Origin: Dyadobacter crusticola DSM 16708
GTDB lineage: Bacteria; Bacteroidota; Bacteroidia; Cytophagales; Spirosomataceae
DNA: 64,000 bases
Assembly (NCBI RefSeq): GCF_000701505.1
Contig: NZ_KL370786.1
Coordinates: 140,468-204,467 of the forward strand
Reading direction: 5' to 3'
The notes below the pieces were generated by a model. It was given only the letters and a program-made list of their open reading frames with translations. It was not told the origin of the DNA and ran no database searches. Shown one piece after another: positions 53,183 to 62,360 of the stretch. The translations under genes were made by a program, and so were the position numbers. Within the stretch, counting starts at the first letter, position 1. Every line of letters starts with the position of its first letter.

Positions 53183-53827
53183 ATGAAAGCAATACTACTG
53201 GTTGAAGACCATTCAATCGTGCGAATGGGCGTGAAGCTACTGATTGAAGATTTTATGTCTCATGCATCCATCGTGGAAGCAGGCAGTTTTAATGAAACGC
53301 TGAGGCACCTTCAAAGCAGGTTTTTTGATCTGGTGATACTGGATATCAAAATACCTGGCGGAGAGGGTTTTAATATGATCAGCAAGATCAGGAGCATTCA
53401 GAGCAAAGTGAAGATCCTCATCTTTTCCTCCCAGGACGAAGAATTATACGCGTTGCATTACTACAAAGCCGGCGCCAGTGGGTATCTGCCCAAAGATGCA
53501 ACCAACGAGGAACTCGAAAAAGCGATCACCACCGTGCTGAATGGCGGTACGTATATAAGTAAGGTTGTTCAGCATCAGCTCGTAAGCAACAGTGTGCTGG
53601 AAAAAGACAGAATGCAGAGCCCGCTTGAAATCTTGTCAAACAGAGAGCTGGAAATCATGGATATGTTGCTTGTGGGTAAATGGACGAAAGATATCGCGAG
53701 TGACCTGAATATCAAGGAAAGCACCGTGAGTACTTACAAGGCCCGGATTTTCGAGAAGCTCAACGTAACCAATATCCTTGAACTGTTTAGAAAAGTGGAA
53801 ATTTATAAGAACAGGAAAGTAGCATAA
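53183..53827 (+). CDS. LuxR/NarL-family response regulator
   Basis: 214 residues from ATG 53183. The receiver has acidic ED in LLVEDHSIVRMG, phospho-acceptor Asp in LVILDIKIPGGEGF, and Lys in YLPKDATNEE. The C-terminal LuxR HTH is SNRELEIMDMLLVGKWTKDI followed by IKESTVSTYKARIFEKLNV. It forms a two-component pair with the preceding kinase. Confidence 0.94.
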   Translation: MKAILLVEDHSIVRMGVKLLIEDFMSHASIVEAGSFNETLRHLQSRFFDLVILDIKIPGGEGFNMISKIRSIQSKVKILIFSSQDEELYALHYYKAGASGYLPKDATNEELEKAITTVLNGGTYISKVVQHQLVSNSVLEKDRMQSPLEILSNRELEIMDMLLVGKWTKDIASDLNIKESTVSTYKARIFEKLNVTNILELFRKVEIYKNRKVA

Positions 53828-53882
53828 CAAAGCCCTTTTTGGCCTTAATTAACTCTTCTATCAAAAATAAGTAGCATTTGAA

Positions 53883-54014
53883 ATGGACACCTCAATTACC
53901 TGCGCGAAACCGGCGGAGCTACCGTTCATTGGAACCATCGTGCTCACAGTGCTGACGGGCTCTGTGCTCTGGATATCGTTCATCTACGGCATTCTTTTTC
54001 TTATTTTCAGGTAA
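53883..54014 (+). CDS. Very small single-pass membrane protein (43 aa)
   Basis: ATG 53883 to TAA 54014 encodes 43 residues. After a polar N-terminus (MDTSITCAKPAELPFI), residues about 16-42 form one hydrophobic helix (TIVLTVLTGSVLWISFIYGI). It lies 55 bases after the response regulator. Its hydrophobic pattern and clean codons support a real gene; function unknown. Confidence 0.5.
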   Translation: MDTSITCAKPAELPFIGTIVLTVLTGSVLWISFIYGILFLIFR

Positions 54015-54139
54015 GTTTAAGATCCTAGAATACTGACATGATGGGCTGCTCCTGTTAAAGAAAGTTAAAGCCCGCTTGCAGCCTTCCTGACTTAACTTTT
54101 TTTAAGAATCCCGGCACACGCCCGCAAAAATGCATTGAA

Positions 54140-54173
54140 TAGTTTTGGCCAATCATCTCATCCGGCCAAAACT
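54140..54173. promoter_or_regulatory. Perfect inverted repeat overlapping a -7-like element
   Basis: AGTTTTGGCC (54141-54150) and GGCCAAAACT (54164-54173) are perfect 10-bp arms with a 13-base spacer, ending 7 bases before the DUF2723 ATG. TAGTTTTG (54140-54147) in the left arm matches the -7 consensus TAnnTTTG. It could be a repressor site or an RNA hairpin masking the start. Confidence 0.55.
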
Positions 54174-54180
54174 GTTCACA

Positions 54181-57153
54181 ATGATTACCTTTCGAAAACT
54201 CAACCTGTACACCGCCTGGTCGCTGTTCGCCATTACATTGGTCACCTACGTGATGACAATGGAACGCACGGCGAGCTTCTGGGACTGTGGAGAATTTATT
54301 GCCTGCGCTTTCAAGTTGCAGGTTCCGCACCCGCCCGGCGCACCCTTGTTCCTGCTGATCGGCCGCCTGTTTTCCTTGCTGGCCCTGGGCGATCTGACGC
54401 AGGTCGCTTACTGGGTCAATATGGTGTCTGTGCTCAGCAGCGCGTTCACGATTTTCTTTCTTTTCAAAACAATTGTGTTGCTCGCCGTAAAGCTAACTGG
54501 TAAAAAAGAAAATGAGCTCCAACTGCATGAAACGCTACTTGTAACTGCCGCCGGCATCGTCGGCGCACTCGCTTATGCCTGGTCTGATTCGTTCTGGTTT
54601 TCGGCCCTAGAAGCGGAGGTGTACGGTCTTTCCTCTTTTTTTACTGCTGTTGTGATCTGGGCGGTTTTCAAATGGAAAAAAATTGAGGAGCCCGCACTGG
54701 CAAACCGCTGGCTGATCTTCATCGCATACCTCGTCGGACTTTCGATCGGAGTGCATTTGCTAAACCTGGTCACCATACCGGCGCTTGCATTGATTTATTA
54801 TTTCAAAAAATACCCCAAACCAACCTTTCTGGGTGGTTTAACGGCTTTCCTGGCGGGCTTGGTGATCCTGGGTATTATCAATACCGGCATAATTCCCGGC
54901 CTTCCAAGCCTGGCAGCCAGGTTTGAAATCTTTTTTGTCAATACACTGGGCTTGCCATATAACGTAGGAATCGCAGTCTTTCTAATCCTGTTTTTGGGTA
55001 CATTGAGCTGGGGAATCCTGGCTTCACAAAAAGCGGGAAAGGCGCTGCTGAATACAAGCCTGCTGTCACTTGCTTTCCTGCTGACCGGCTATTCGTCCTA
55101 CGTGCTGGTTATGGTTCGGTCGGGGTACAATCCGCCCATCAACGAAAACGATCCCAGTGACGTGCTGCGCTTTGTTTCATATCTCAAACGCGAGCAGTAT
55201 GAAAGCCGCCCGCTTCTGTACGGGCCTTCTTTCGTTTCCAATCCGGTGAGCCAAAAACGCGGCGAACCTGTTTACGCAAAAAAAGACGGGAAGTACGTGG
55301 TAATCGACTACCGCCCGGAATACGCCTACGCGCCGGAAAGCCAGATGCTTATGCCGCGCATGTACAGCTCTCAGCCCGGGCATCCGCAGTTGTACCAGCA
55401 AATGACCGGACTGGCACCCGGCCAAAAGCCCGGAATGCGGCACAACCTTTCCTATATGTTTTCCCATCAGCTCGGGCACATGTACTGGCGGTATTTTTTG
55501 TGGAATTTTGTCGGACGTGAGAGCGACCGGGACGGAGCGGGTACACTCTTGCCTTGGAAAGCCTCAGCTTATCCTGAATCCATTGCGGGCAACAGGGCGC
55601 ATAACAACTTCCTCATGCTGCCTTTCTTACTGGGAATTGCCGGAGTCATATATATGTACTATCGCAGCCGCAAAGATTTGCTCGTACTTGGGTTGCTATT
55701 TTTGCTGACAGGCCTCGCATTGGTTATTTACCTGAATTCGCCGCCTAGTGAGCCTCGTGAGCGAGACTATATCTACGTGGGCTCTTTCTATATCTTTTCC
55801 ATGTGGATCGGGATCGGGGTGCTGGCTTTATCTTCTTTGTTGGGACAAATTGTTAAAAAGCATACTTTAAAAACAAGCATCGCATTCGCAGCAGGATTGT
55901 CGGTACCGATCGTTCTGATCGCCCAGGGTTGGGATAACCACGATCGGAGCAACCGTTTCCATTCGGTCGATTTCGCCAGGAACCTGCTCAATTCCTGCGC
56001 GCCGAATGCGATCCTGTTTACAGGAGGAGACAATGATACGTTTCCGCTGTGGTATGTGCAGGAGGTGGAAGGTTTCAGGACCGATGTGCGTGTTTGCGTA
56101 CAGACGTTCTTGGGTATTGATTGGTACATAAGTCAGCTTAAACGGAAAACGAATAAGTCCGAAGCACTTCCGCTTTCGCTGGATAGCAATGCATATGCAC
56201 GGGGTAAAAATGATTTTATCCCTTTTTATGAAATCCCCTCAGTCAAAGCCGGCATTAACCTGAAAGAATATCTTGAACTGATCCAGCAGGAAAACAAAGC
56301 GATCCGCGTGCCGCTCACCAGTGGAGATATGGCCTCTATTTTGCCTTCCGCAAATCTGTTTTTGCCTGTTGACGCACGGAAGGTAAAAGCAATGGACATT
56401 GTGAAGAAAGACCTCGTCCCATTTATAACGGATTCTATCAGCTGGAAAATCGGAGAAAAAAGCTTGCTCAAAAGTGATCTCGTGATGCTGGATATTATCG
56501 CCAGCAACGACTGGAAAAGGCCCGTTTATTTCTCCTCCACAATGGGATCTTCAAACAACCTTGGCTTGCAGGAGTATTTGCAGCTCGAAGGTTATGCTTA
56601 TCGCTTGCTGCCTGTGCGTGTTCCGGGGGCTAGTGACGGGTATGTGAATTCTGATATCATGTTTGAAAATATGATGAATAAAACCTTCTGGCGCGAAACG
56701 CACAACCCGCAGGTGTACTACGACGATACTTACCGTGGCTCGCCGGTGTTCACGGCCAGGTTATCGTTTTTGCGGCTTGCCGAGCAGCTGATTGTTGAAA
56801 AGAAGGTAGATAAGGCGCGCCAGGTAATTGATAAAGCAATGCGGGTAATGCCCGATGATACCATTCCCTTCGATCAGGTGTCAGCCGGGTTTGTAGGCGT
56901 GCTTTTCGATGTCGGGGAAAATAAAAAAGCGTTGGATTCAGCGAGGACAATGGCGATGCGCTCCGATAATAACCTGACGTGGATCAAAGAAAACGGCGGC
57001 GAAAGAAGCCGGGAGGTTAATACCGATCTCTACATTTTACAAACGCTGGTTCAGGAATGCAGGCGGGCCAGGCACGAGGAGGAAGCGCAGCGATTTGAGT
57101 CCATTTTCAAAAAGCATCTGTTAGCCTTTAATATGTACAGCCGGGAGAATTGA
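54181..57153 (+). CDS. DUF2723 multi-pass membrane protein, GT-C-like
   Basis: 990 residues from ATG 54181; a longer frame from 54145 would read through the inverted repeat. DUF2723 begins at once: TMERTASFWDCGEFIACAFK with the acidic residues expected in the first loop of a GT-C transferase, then VPHPPGAPLFLLIGRLF. Ten or more membrane helices lie within about 10-620, including GVIYMYYRSRKDLLVLGLLF. The C-terminal 350 residues are soluble, with helical repeats near the end (LAEQLIVEKKVDKARQVIDK). Members are thought to glycosylate exported proteins; the donor and target here are unknown. A hairpin spans the stop codon. Confidence 0.88.
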   Translation: MITFRKLNLYTAWSLFAITLVTYVMTMERTASFWDCGEFIACAFKLQVPHPPGAPLFLLIGRLFSLLALGDLTQVAYWVNMVSVLSSAFTIFFLFKTIVLLAVKLTGKKENELQLHETLLVTAAGIVGALAYAWSDSFWFSALEAEVYGLSSFFTAVVIWAVFKWKKIEEPALANRWLIFIAYLVGLSIGVHLLNLVTIPALALIYYFKKYPKPTFLGGLTAFLAGLVILGIINTGIIPGLPSLAARFEIFFVNTLGLPYNVGIAVFLILFLGTLSWGILASQKAGKALLNTSLLSLAFLLTGYSSYVLVMVRSGYNPPINENDPSDVLRFVSYLKREQYESRPLLYGPSFVSNPVSQKRGEPVYAKKDGKYVVIDYRPEYAYAPESQMLMPRMYSSQPGHPQLYQQMTGLAPGQKPGMRHNLSYMFSHQLGHMYWRYFLWNFVGRESDRDGAGTLLPWKASAYPESIAGNRAHNNFLMLPFLLGIAGVIYMYYRSRKDLLVLGLLFLLTGLALVIYLNSPPSEPRERDYIYVGSFYIFSMWIGIGVLALSSLLGQIVKKHTLKTSIAFAAGLSVPIVLIAQGWDNHDRSNRFHSVDFARNLLNSCAPNAILFTGGDNDTFPLWYVQEVEGFRTDVRVCVQTFLGIDWYISQLKRKTNKSEALPLSLDSNAYARGKNDFIPFYEIPSVKAGINLKEYLELIQQENKAIRVPLTSGDMASILPSANLFLPVDARKVKAMDIVKKDLVPFITDSISWKIGEKSLLKSDLVMLDIIASNDWKRPVYFSSTMGSSNNLGLQEYLQLEGYAYRLLPVRVPGASDGYVNSDIMFENMMNKTFWRETHNPQVYYDDTYRGSPVFTARLSFLRLAEQLIVEKKVDKARQVIDKAMRVMPDDTIPFDQVSAGFVGVLFDVGENKKALDSARTMAMRSDNNLTWIKENGGERSREVNTDLYILQTLVQECRRARHEEEAQRFESIFKKHLLAFNMYSREN

Positions 57154-57169
57154 ACTCCCGGCAAGGTTT
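57140..57169 (+). terminator. Hairpin across the DUF2723 stop codon
   Basis: GCCGGGAG (57140-57147) pairs perfectly with CTCCCGGC (57155-57162), with the TGA stop in the loop, followed by AAGGTTTTC. Likely a terminator, though the T-run is short. Confidence 0.6.
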
Positions 57170-57227
57170 TCGCAGTAAGCTGGCAAGAGTATGGTGACGG
57201 TACCATGCATTTGTCAGCTTTTAACTT

Positions 57228-57407
57228 ATGGAAAAGAAATGGCCGGAAAACGGAATGCTCGTCAAGTTCAGGCGGCACGATGAAGAGGAATGGCGCGAGG
57301 GAGAGTTTGATGAACAGAATCAGATGTTTGTCGAGATATATGCGCCCGAGCTTGTCACACATAATACCAATGATATTGCAGAATGGATTCAGGCAGATTT
57401 TGACTAG
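57228..57407 (+). CDS. Small acidic hypothetical protein (59 aa)
   Basis: ATG 57228 to TAG 57407 encodes 59 residues: MEKKWPENGMLVKFRRHDEE opens a short strand-rich fold, followed by EWREGEFDEQNQMFVEIYAP and an acidic end (DIAEWIQADFD). The SH3-like strand pattern and regular codon use support a real gene. It lies 71 bases before the GH13 gene. Confidence 0.6.
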   Translation: MEKKWPENGMLVKFRRHDEEEWREGEFDEQNQMFVEIYAPELVTHNTNDIAEWIQADFD

Positions 57408-57474
57408 AATGGAGGGAAGACTGTGCAGCCCGATGGCATTGCTTTTTTAATTCCTTTTCTAAACAACCTTAAAT

Positions 57475-59106
57475 ATGATGCTTGAAGAGCTTTGGTACAA
57501 AAATGCGGTCATTTACAGCCTCGACCTGGAAACCTTCATGGACGGCAACAACGATGGTGTAGGGGATTTTGAGGGATTGTGCAACCGGCTGGACTATTTA
57601 CATGCAATGGGACTGGATACGATCTGGCTTGCGCCGTTCCAGCCTACACCCAACCGGGACAATGGCTATGATATCAGTGATTTTTATGGCGTGGATCCCC
57701 GTCACGGATCGAGCGGGGACTTTGTCGAGTTCATTCACAAAGCAAGGCAGCTGGGTATCAAAGTGATTATCGACCTCGTGGTTAATCATACATCCGATGA
57801 GCATTTATGGTTTCAGGATGCGAGATCCTCCAAGGATAGTCCCAAGCGTGACTGGTACGTATGGTCAGACAAGCGCCCGAAAAACTGGAACAAGGGTATG
57901 GTTTTTCCCGGCGTGCAAAAGGCCACCTGGACTTTGGACGAAAAAACCAACAGCTATTATTTTCACCGTTTCTACGAGTTCCAGCCTGATCTGAACACAG
58001 AAAATCCGGAGGTACGTGCCGAGATTGCGCGCATTATGGGATACTGGCTCGAACTCGGCATTGCAGGATTTCGCGTTGATGCGGTGCCTTTCATTCTGGA
58101 GTCGCAGTCGCCAGATGAAAAAACGCCTGTTATGCACTTCGAGTATCTCCAGGCGATGCGCCAGTTCTTGCAGTGGCGGCGCGGAGATGCTGTCCTGCTG
58201 GGAGAGGCCAATGTAAAGCCTGACGAGAGCAAGCAGTACTTTGGCGACGAGGGCGACGGAATCCACCTGATGTTCAATTTTTTTGTAAACCAATATACCT
58301 TCCTCGCGCTTGCTACCTCAGATACCGGTCCGCTGATCAAAGCATTGGAAGCAACCCGGGAAATTCCGGAAAGAAGTCAATGGGCACATTTCCTGCGAAA
58401 TCACGACGAGCTGGATCTGGGAAGACTGACGGAGGAAGAACGTGCGACGGTTTTCGCCCGTTTTGGCCCGGGCAAAGAAATGCAACTGTACGATCGCGGG
58501 ATCCGTAGGCGACTTTCGCCAATGCTCGGTAACCGGCAGCAAACCGAGCTGGCTTACAGCCTGATGTTTTCTCTCCCGGGAACTCCCGTGATCCGGTACG
58601 GAGATGAGATTGGAATGGGTGAAAACCTCGACCTGCCCGAGCGCGCAGCTGTGAGAACGCCAATGCAGTGGTCTGCGGAGAAACATGCCGGGTTTTCAAA
58701 GGCTGAAAAGCTCGTCAATCCGGTGGTTAGCGACGGCTATTACTCTTACGAACACACCAACGTAGAGCGACAGCGCCGCGACCCGGGCTCGCTGCTGAAT
58801 TGGATGACGACATTGATCCGCCTGCGCAAAGAATGCCCCGAGATCGGCTTCGGAACTTGGGAGATCCTCGACACGGGCCACAAGGAGATACTCGGTATGA
58901 AATATACCTGGCGATCAAAAGTGCTTTTGGTCTGGCATAATTTTCACGCACAATCTTTGGAGCTGGTCGTGCCGGAGAAGCAAGCTGGTACAGGCAGGCT
59001 TGTTGATTTAATGCAAAATATTGAGAGTAAGCTGGATAGTAATGGTAATCACACCATTACGCTGGAAGCTTACGGGTATCGGTGGTTCCGGGCATTTACC
59101 GGATAA
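57475..59106 (+). CDS. GH13 enzyme of the trehalose synthase type
   Basis: 543 residues, no signal peptide. Alpha-amylase conserved regions: DLVVNHTSDEHLWF; GFRVDAVPF with the nucleophile Asp; VLLGEANVKP with the acid/base Glu; FLRNHDELDLGRL with the third Asp. Details such as RDNGYDISDFYGVDP, GIRRRLSPMLGN and EIGMGENLDLPER resemble trehalose synthase (maltose-trehalose interconversion), but the maltokinase domain found fused in some bacteria is absent and other GH13 specificities remain possible. The start is the first or second of two adjacent ATGs. Confidence 0.88.
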   Translation: MMLEELWYKNAVIYSLDLETFMDGNNDGVGDFEGLCNRLDYLHAMGLDTIWLAPFQPTPNRDNGYDISDFYGVDPRHGSSGDFVEFIHKARQLGIKVIIDLVVNHTSDEHLWFQDARSSKDSPKRDWYVWSDKRPKNWNKGMVFPGVQKATWTLDEKTNSYYFHRFYEFQPDLNTENPEVRAEIARIMGYWLELGIAGFRVDAVPFILESQSPDEKTPVMHFEYLQAMRQFLQWRRGDAVLLGEANVKPDESKQYFGDEGDGIHLMFNFFVNQYTFLALATSDTGPLIKALEATREIPERSQWAHFLRNHDELDLGRLTEEERATVFARFGPGKEMQLYDRGIRRRLSPMLGNRQQTELAYSLMFSLPGTPVIRYGDEIGMGENLDLPERAAVRTPMQWSAEKHAGFSKAEKLVNPVVSDGYYSYEHTNVERQRRDPGSLLNWMTTLIRLRKECPEIGFGTWEILDTGHKEILGMKYTWRSKVLLVWHNFHAQSLELVVPEKQAGTGRLVDLMQNIESKLDSNGNHTITLEAYGYRWFRAFTG

Positions 59107-59166
59107 TAAGTTTGTGGGAGGTTGGATCAATAGAATCTGATTTCCAATCTATTTTATTGATAAAGC

Positions 59167-59213
59167 AGCTGCTGAAAACGCTGGAAACCCGGTTTCAGGC
59201 ATTTTCAGCAGCT
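59167..59213. terminator. Long imperfect hairpin downstream of the GH13 gene
   Basis: AGCTGCTGAAAA (59167-59178) pairs perfectly with TTTTCAGCAGCT (59202-59213), and inner GGAAACC / GGTTTC extends the stem. No T-run follows, so it may attenuate or stabilise RNA rather than terminate. Confidence 0.5.
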
Positions 59214-59235
59214 TATACAACTCTCCGCAACAATT

Positions 59236-60498
59236 ATGAATACCACTGATGTGATCCCTCTGGTCGCCAATCCGACCATTGAGGGCTATGAGCAAAATGC
59301 GCGGAAGTTACTGGCATCTTACCATCAACTGGATGATGAATCGATCAAGTATGTACAGAAGTACCACCCGAATGCGCATCAATTTAATGAAATCAATAGT
59401 CCGCTAGTCGAATTTACCCTTAAAGATGCGGAGCTGACGATTGCACGCGCGCACGGCTTTGCAGATTGTAGCTTCTTTAAGGAGCACATCATCCAAATCT
59501 GCGACGAAAGCTCGCTCACCTGTCGCTTTGAGCAAGCTGCCGACGCGATCGTAAATGGTGATCTGAACACGCTCATACGGCTGGTTTGCGACGATCCTGA
59601 ATTGGTCCGCACCCGATCCACGCGCACTCACCATGCACTGCTGCTGCATTACCTGGCTGCTAACGGGGTCGAACAGTTCCGGCAAAAATCCGCACCGAAT
59701 GCAACTGCTTTGGCCGAAATACTCCTTGAAGCAGGCAGTGAGGCCGACGCTCCGGCGGAAGTTTACGGGAGTAGCTGGCACACCACCCTCGACTTGCTCG
59801 TGTCCAGCGTACATCCTGCGCGTGCGGGGGTACAAGCTGCATTGATAGAGAAATTAGTTGACTATGGCGCTGCTGTAAACGGCTGCCGAAATGACTGCTC
59901 TCCCTTGCTTACTGCCATTTCTTTTCATTACCCGGCAGCTGCTGAAACGCTGGTCGGCCGGGGCGCACGTGTAGATACCATCGTTGCTGCTGCTGCAATG
60001 GGGCGGCTTGATCACCTATCGGAACTCTTGAAAAAGCAGGGAGAAGTAAAATCCAGGATGTCCATTGTGCGGGTACCCTGGGCCGATTGCAGCGGTAACC
60101 CTGATAAGCAGCTCGAACTGGCACTGGTGTGGGCTGCTATGCACAACAAGGCTGCGGTTGTGGAATTCCTGCTGGATTACGGCGTAAGCGCGGCTGCGAC
60201 CGACTTCCGGCAATGGACTGCGCTGCATTGGGCTGCTTACTATGGGTATCCTGAGAGCTTTGAGATTTTGCTGAACAGGAAAGCGCCGCTCGAAGCCAGG
60301 AACGAGTTTGGCGGCACTGTGCTGGATCAGACGCTCTGGGCGACCGTTCACGAGGGGGTTGCCCCGCATCATTTATCTATTATCGAAAAATTAATCAGAG
60401 CAGGTGCGAGATTACATCCATGGTGGCTTTTCGCAAGTTTGACGCCGCCGCTTGATCACCGCATTGCAAAGCTGCTCGGCAACTATTTGTCGGCCTGA
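59236..60498 (+). CDS. Ankyrin-repeat protein
   Basis: 420 residues, no signal. Residues 1-115 are a helical N-terminal part (YEQNARKLLASYHQLDDESI, LARAHGFADCS-like stretch). From about 110 on, ankyrin repeats appear: AIVNGDLNTLIRLVCDDPEL, LIEKLVDYGAAVNGCRNDCS, VWAAMHNKAAVVEFLLDYGV, TALHWAAYYGYPESFEILLN. It probably acts as a protein-binding scaffold. The layout recalls cytosolic ankyrin proteins of unknown role in soil Bacteroidetes. Confidence 0.88.
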   Translation: MNTTDVIPLVANPTIEGYEQNARKLLASYHQLDDESIKYVQKYHPNAHQFNEINSPLVEFTLKDAELTIARAHGFADCSFFKEHIIQICDESSLTCRFEQAADAIVNGDLNTLIRLVCDDPELVRTRSTRTHHALLLHYLAANGVEQFRQKSAPNATALAEILLEAGSEADAPAEVYGSSWHTTLDLLVSSVHPARAGVQAALIEKLVDYGAAVNGCRNDCSPLLTAISFHYPAAAETLVGRGARVDTIVAAAAMGRLDHLSELLKKQGEVKSRMSIVRVPWADCSGNPDKQLELALVWAAMHNKAAVVEFLLDYGVSAAATDFRQWTALHWAAYYGYPESFEILLNRKAPLEARNEFGGTVLDQTLWATVHEGVAPHHLSIIEKLIRAGARLHPWWLFASLTPPLDHRIAKLLGNYLSA

Positions 60499-60606
60499 GT
60501 AACATTTCTCTGAATGTGAAATTTGTATTAAGTCGAGCTATGGATGCCTGAGAAGTCCTATATTGCCTTGTAAAAGGCTTTTCTCGACGTTATTTATTCA
60601 AAACAC

Positions 60607-61536
60607 ATGCTTTCTTCACTCGTCCGATTGGCGGGATTTTCGTGCCTGCTCGCATTCTTTTTCGGCTCAACTCCTGCCGCTATTGCCCAGCATACATTGG
60701 AATTTGTACAGGATGGAGTCAATAACAGCTACAACCCGCCTGTTCCGAAAGGTCCTACTTCCATTCCGCAAACGCTGTCATTTTTCTTGAACAGAAACGG
60801 CAATTCCGACGATGGGATTTACTTTCAGAAGCCGGCTAATGAGCTTACGCTGACGTTCAGTTTCGACGACCAGACTTACATCAATGTGCCTCAGCACGTC
60901 ACCGGGCTCACCTTTGGCGCTGCATCAGGGGCCAGCAGCACACACATCAGGCAGGTACCGGTGGTAAACAGCAACTATTACTTCAGGGACACAACCCGCT
61001 CCATCTTCACTGCGCACCCGAACGGACCCGTAGGTCGGGGCGTGAATCTTTATGTCAATCCTGGTGTGCAAATATTTCTTTCAGCCAAACCTCTGATCAC
61101 AGCCAAGTCGCCGCGCACGGATACAAGCAGATATTACTATGGAAAACTGCGCCTGCAGTTCAGCAGACCGGTGAGTAACCCGGTGCTTTCCATTGCCGGA
61201 TTAGGCGCGACAACCAATTTCAGCAATCAGCGGCTGGGATTTGCAACAGAGCTTGAACTGCTCACACCTGATTTGACCGTGACCAAGATCTCGGGAAACA
61301 GGGAAATGGTCATTGACGATTCCAAAACCAAGATCCTGCACGATAAAAGCCCGATCACCGGCAACTGTGGTGGGGGAGCGGCCTGCGGCAGCGTACTTAT
61401 AAAAGGATCCAATATCACCACCCTGATCTTTGGCGTCTATCTCCGGGCCGACGGGGGGCCGGGGGTATGGGGAACTGAGAAGGTGACCAACTCAGGCGAT
61501 ATGTGGCATATTACAGTTTCTCTTCCAGAACAGTAG
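60607..61536 (+). CDS. Secreted hypothetical protein, possibly 3'-truncated
   Basis: 309 residues with a signal peptide (about 1-28, ending AIAQ). The mature part is a beta-rich domain (FVQDGVNNSYNPPVPKGPTS, LSFFLNRNGNSDDGIYF, VTGLTFGAASGASST, GNCGGGAACGSVLIKGSNIT). No sorting signal, lipobox or anchor is present, although such surface-type domains usually precede more repeats and a T9SS tail. The gene stops at SLPEQ inside the end of the convergent HxlR gene (26-base overlap), so loss of its 3' part is possible. Confidence 0.7.
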   Translation: MLSSLVRLAGFSCLLAFFFGSTPAAIAQHTLEFVQDGVNNSYNPPVPKGPTSIPQTLSFFLNRNGNSDDGIYFQKPANELTLTFSFDDQTYINVPQHVTGLTFGAASGASSTHIRQVPVVNSNYYFRDTTRSIFTAHPNGPVGRGVNLYVNPGVQIFLSAKPLITAKSPRTDTSRYYYGKLRLQFSRPVSNPVLSIAGLGATTNFSNQRLGFATELELLTPDLTVTKISGNREMVIDDSKTKILHDKSPITGNCGGGAACGSVLIKGSNITTLIFGVYLRADGGPGVWGTEKVTNSGDMWHITVSLPEQ

Positions 61537-61903
61537 CCTGCTCCCATTCGCTGCGGATTTTTGAGCGGTGCATTTCTCCCCATTTAACAAGTTCGGCGAG
61601 TACAGGTTGAAGTGTGTCGCTGTAAGGCGTGAGTTCGTACTCGATCACCACCGTCGGCTCGGTATATACGGTCCTTTTTACAAAACCATTCAATTCAAGT
61701 TCTTTGAGTTCATTAGAAAGTACTCTTGCCGAAATGCCGGTGATTGTTCTTTGAAGATCATTGAAGCGCTTATTGCCTTCTGTAAGGGCAATAATCACGT
61801 GCAGCTTCCACTTCCCGCCGATCACGTAAAGCGCGTCGCCGAGCGCGTTCAGCTTTCCGGTGCATTCAACTTTGGAAATCCGTTGTATCAATTTTGTTTC
61901 CAT
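61511..61903 (-). CDS. HxlR-family transcriptional regulator
   Basis: 130 residues with the HxlR winged helix: CTGKLNALGDALYVIGGKWK, LTEGNKRFNDLQRTITGIS, ARVLSNELKELELNGFVKRT and VVIEYELTPYSDTLQPVLAE. The single N-terminal Cys near residue 14 is in the place often used for redox or electrophile sensing. It is divergent from the DoxX-like gene, with a palindrome between them that is a likely operator. Confidence 0.92.
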   Translation of the reverse strand: METKLIQRISKVECTGKLNALGDALYVIGGKWKLHVIIALTEGNKRFNDLQRTITGISARVLSNELKELELNGFVKRTVYTEPTVVIEYELTPYSDTLQPVLAELVKWGEMHRSKIRSEWEQATVLEEKL

Positions 61904-61915
61904 TTCTGCTAATCC

Positions 61916-61950
61916 ACTAACCTTTGGTATACTACTTACATTTGGTTAGT
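61916..61950. promoter_or_regulatory. Likely HxlR operator in the divergent intergenic region
   Basis: ACTAACC (61916-61922) and GGTTAGT (61944-61950) are perfect inverted arms with 21 bases between, located between the hxlR-like and doxX-like genes. Symmetric sites of this kind fit a dimeric winged-helix repressor controlling both. Confidence 0.55.
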
Positions 61951-61959
61951 AAAGGTAGC

Positions 61960-61967
61960 TATTTTTG
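61960..61967 (+). promoter_or_regulatory. Bacteroidetes -7 element of the DoxX-like gene
   Basis: TATTTTTG matches TAnnTTTG, 18 bases before the ATG at 61986. A TTTG lies 15 bases upstream, shorter than the usual spacing of about 19, and overlaps the likely HxlR operator. Confidence 0.45.
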
Positions 61968-61985
61968 TGCAAAACAAAATCACTT

Positions 61986-62351
61986 ATGAAAACGAAGAAA
62001 ATTATCACGATTGTTGTTACCGCACTCGCCGCCCTGATGGTTGTATTCAGCGGAATTATGAAGCTTACCGGCTCAAAAGAAGTATTAGATACGCTGGCCA
62101 AATTCGGGGTAGCGGATTATTACATTGCATTGGGTATGATGGAGCTTGTCTTCACAGCATTGTTCATTTACCCAAAAACCATGAAGATCGGCTTCATTTT
62201 GCTTACCTGTTACTTTGCGGGCGCGCTAGCTACCGAACTCTCGCACGGCACGCCATTCAATGCAGTCACTCCAATGGTACTGATTTGGGTATCAGCTTTT
62301 TTGAGGGACAAGTCTATATTCCTGCCGGCAGAAACAAAGCCTCTTATTTAG
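61986..62351 (+). CDS. DoxX-like membrane protein
   Basis: 121 residues from ATG 61986, seven codons inside a longer frame. Four membrane helices: ITIVVTALAALMVVFSGIMK, YIALGMMELVFTALFIYP, IGFILLTCYFAGALATELSH and VTPMVLIWVSAFLR. DoxX-like proteins take part in quinone or thiol redox balance in some bacteria; the role here is not known. Divergence from an HxlR gene is a common arrangement for inducible membrane proteins of this kind. Confidence 0.88.
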   Translation: MKTKKIITIVVTALAALMVVFSGIMKLTGSKEVLDTLAKFGVADYYIALGMMELVFTALFIYPKTMKIGFILLTCYFAGALATELSHGTPFNAVTPMVLIWVSAFLRDKSIFLPAETKPLI

Positions 62352-62360
62352 CAATAGACA

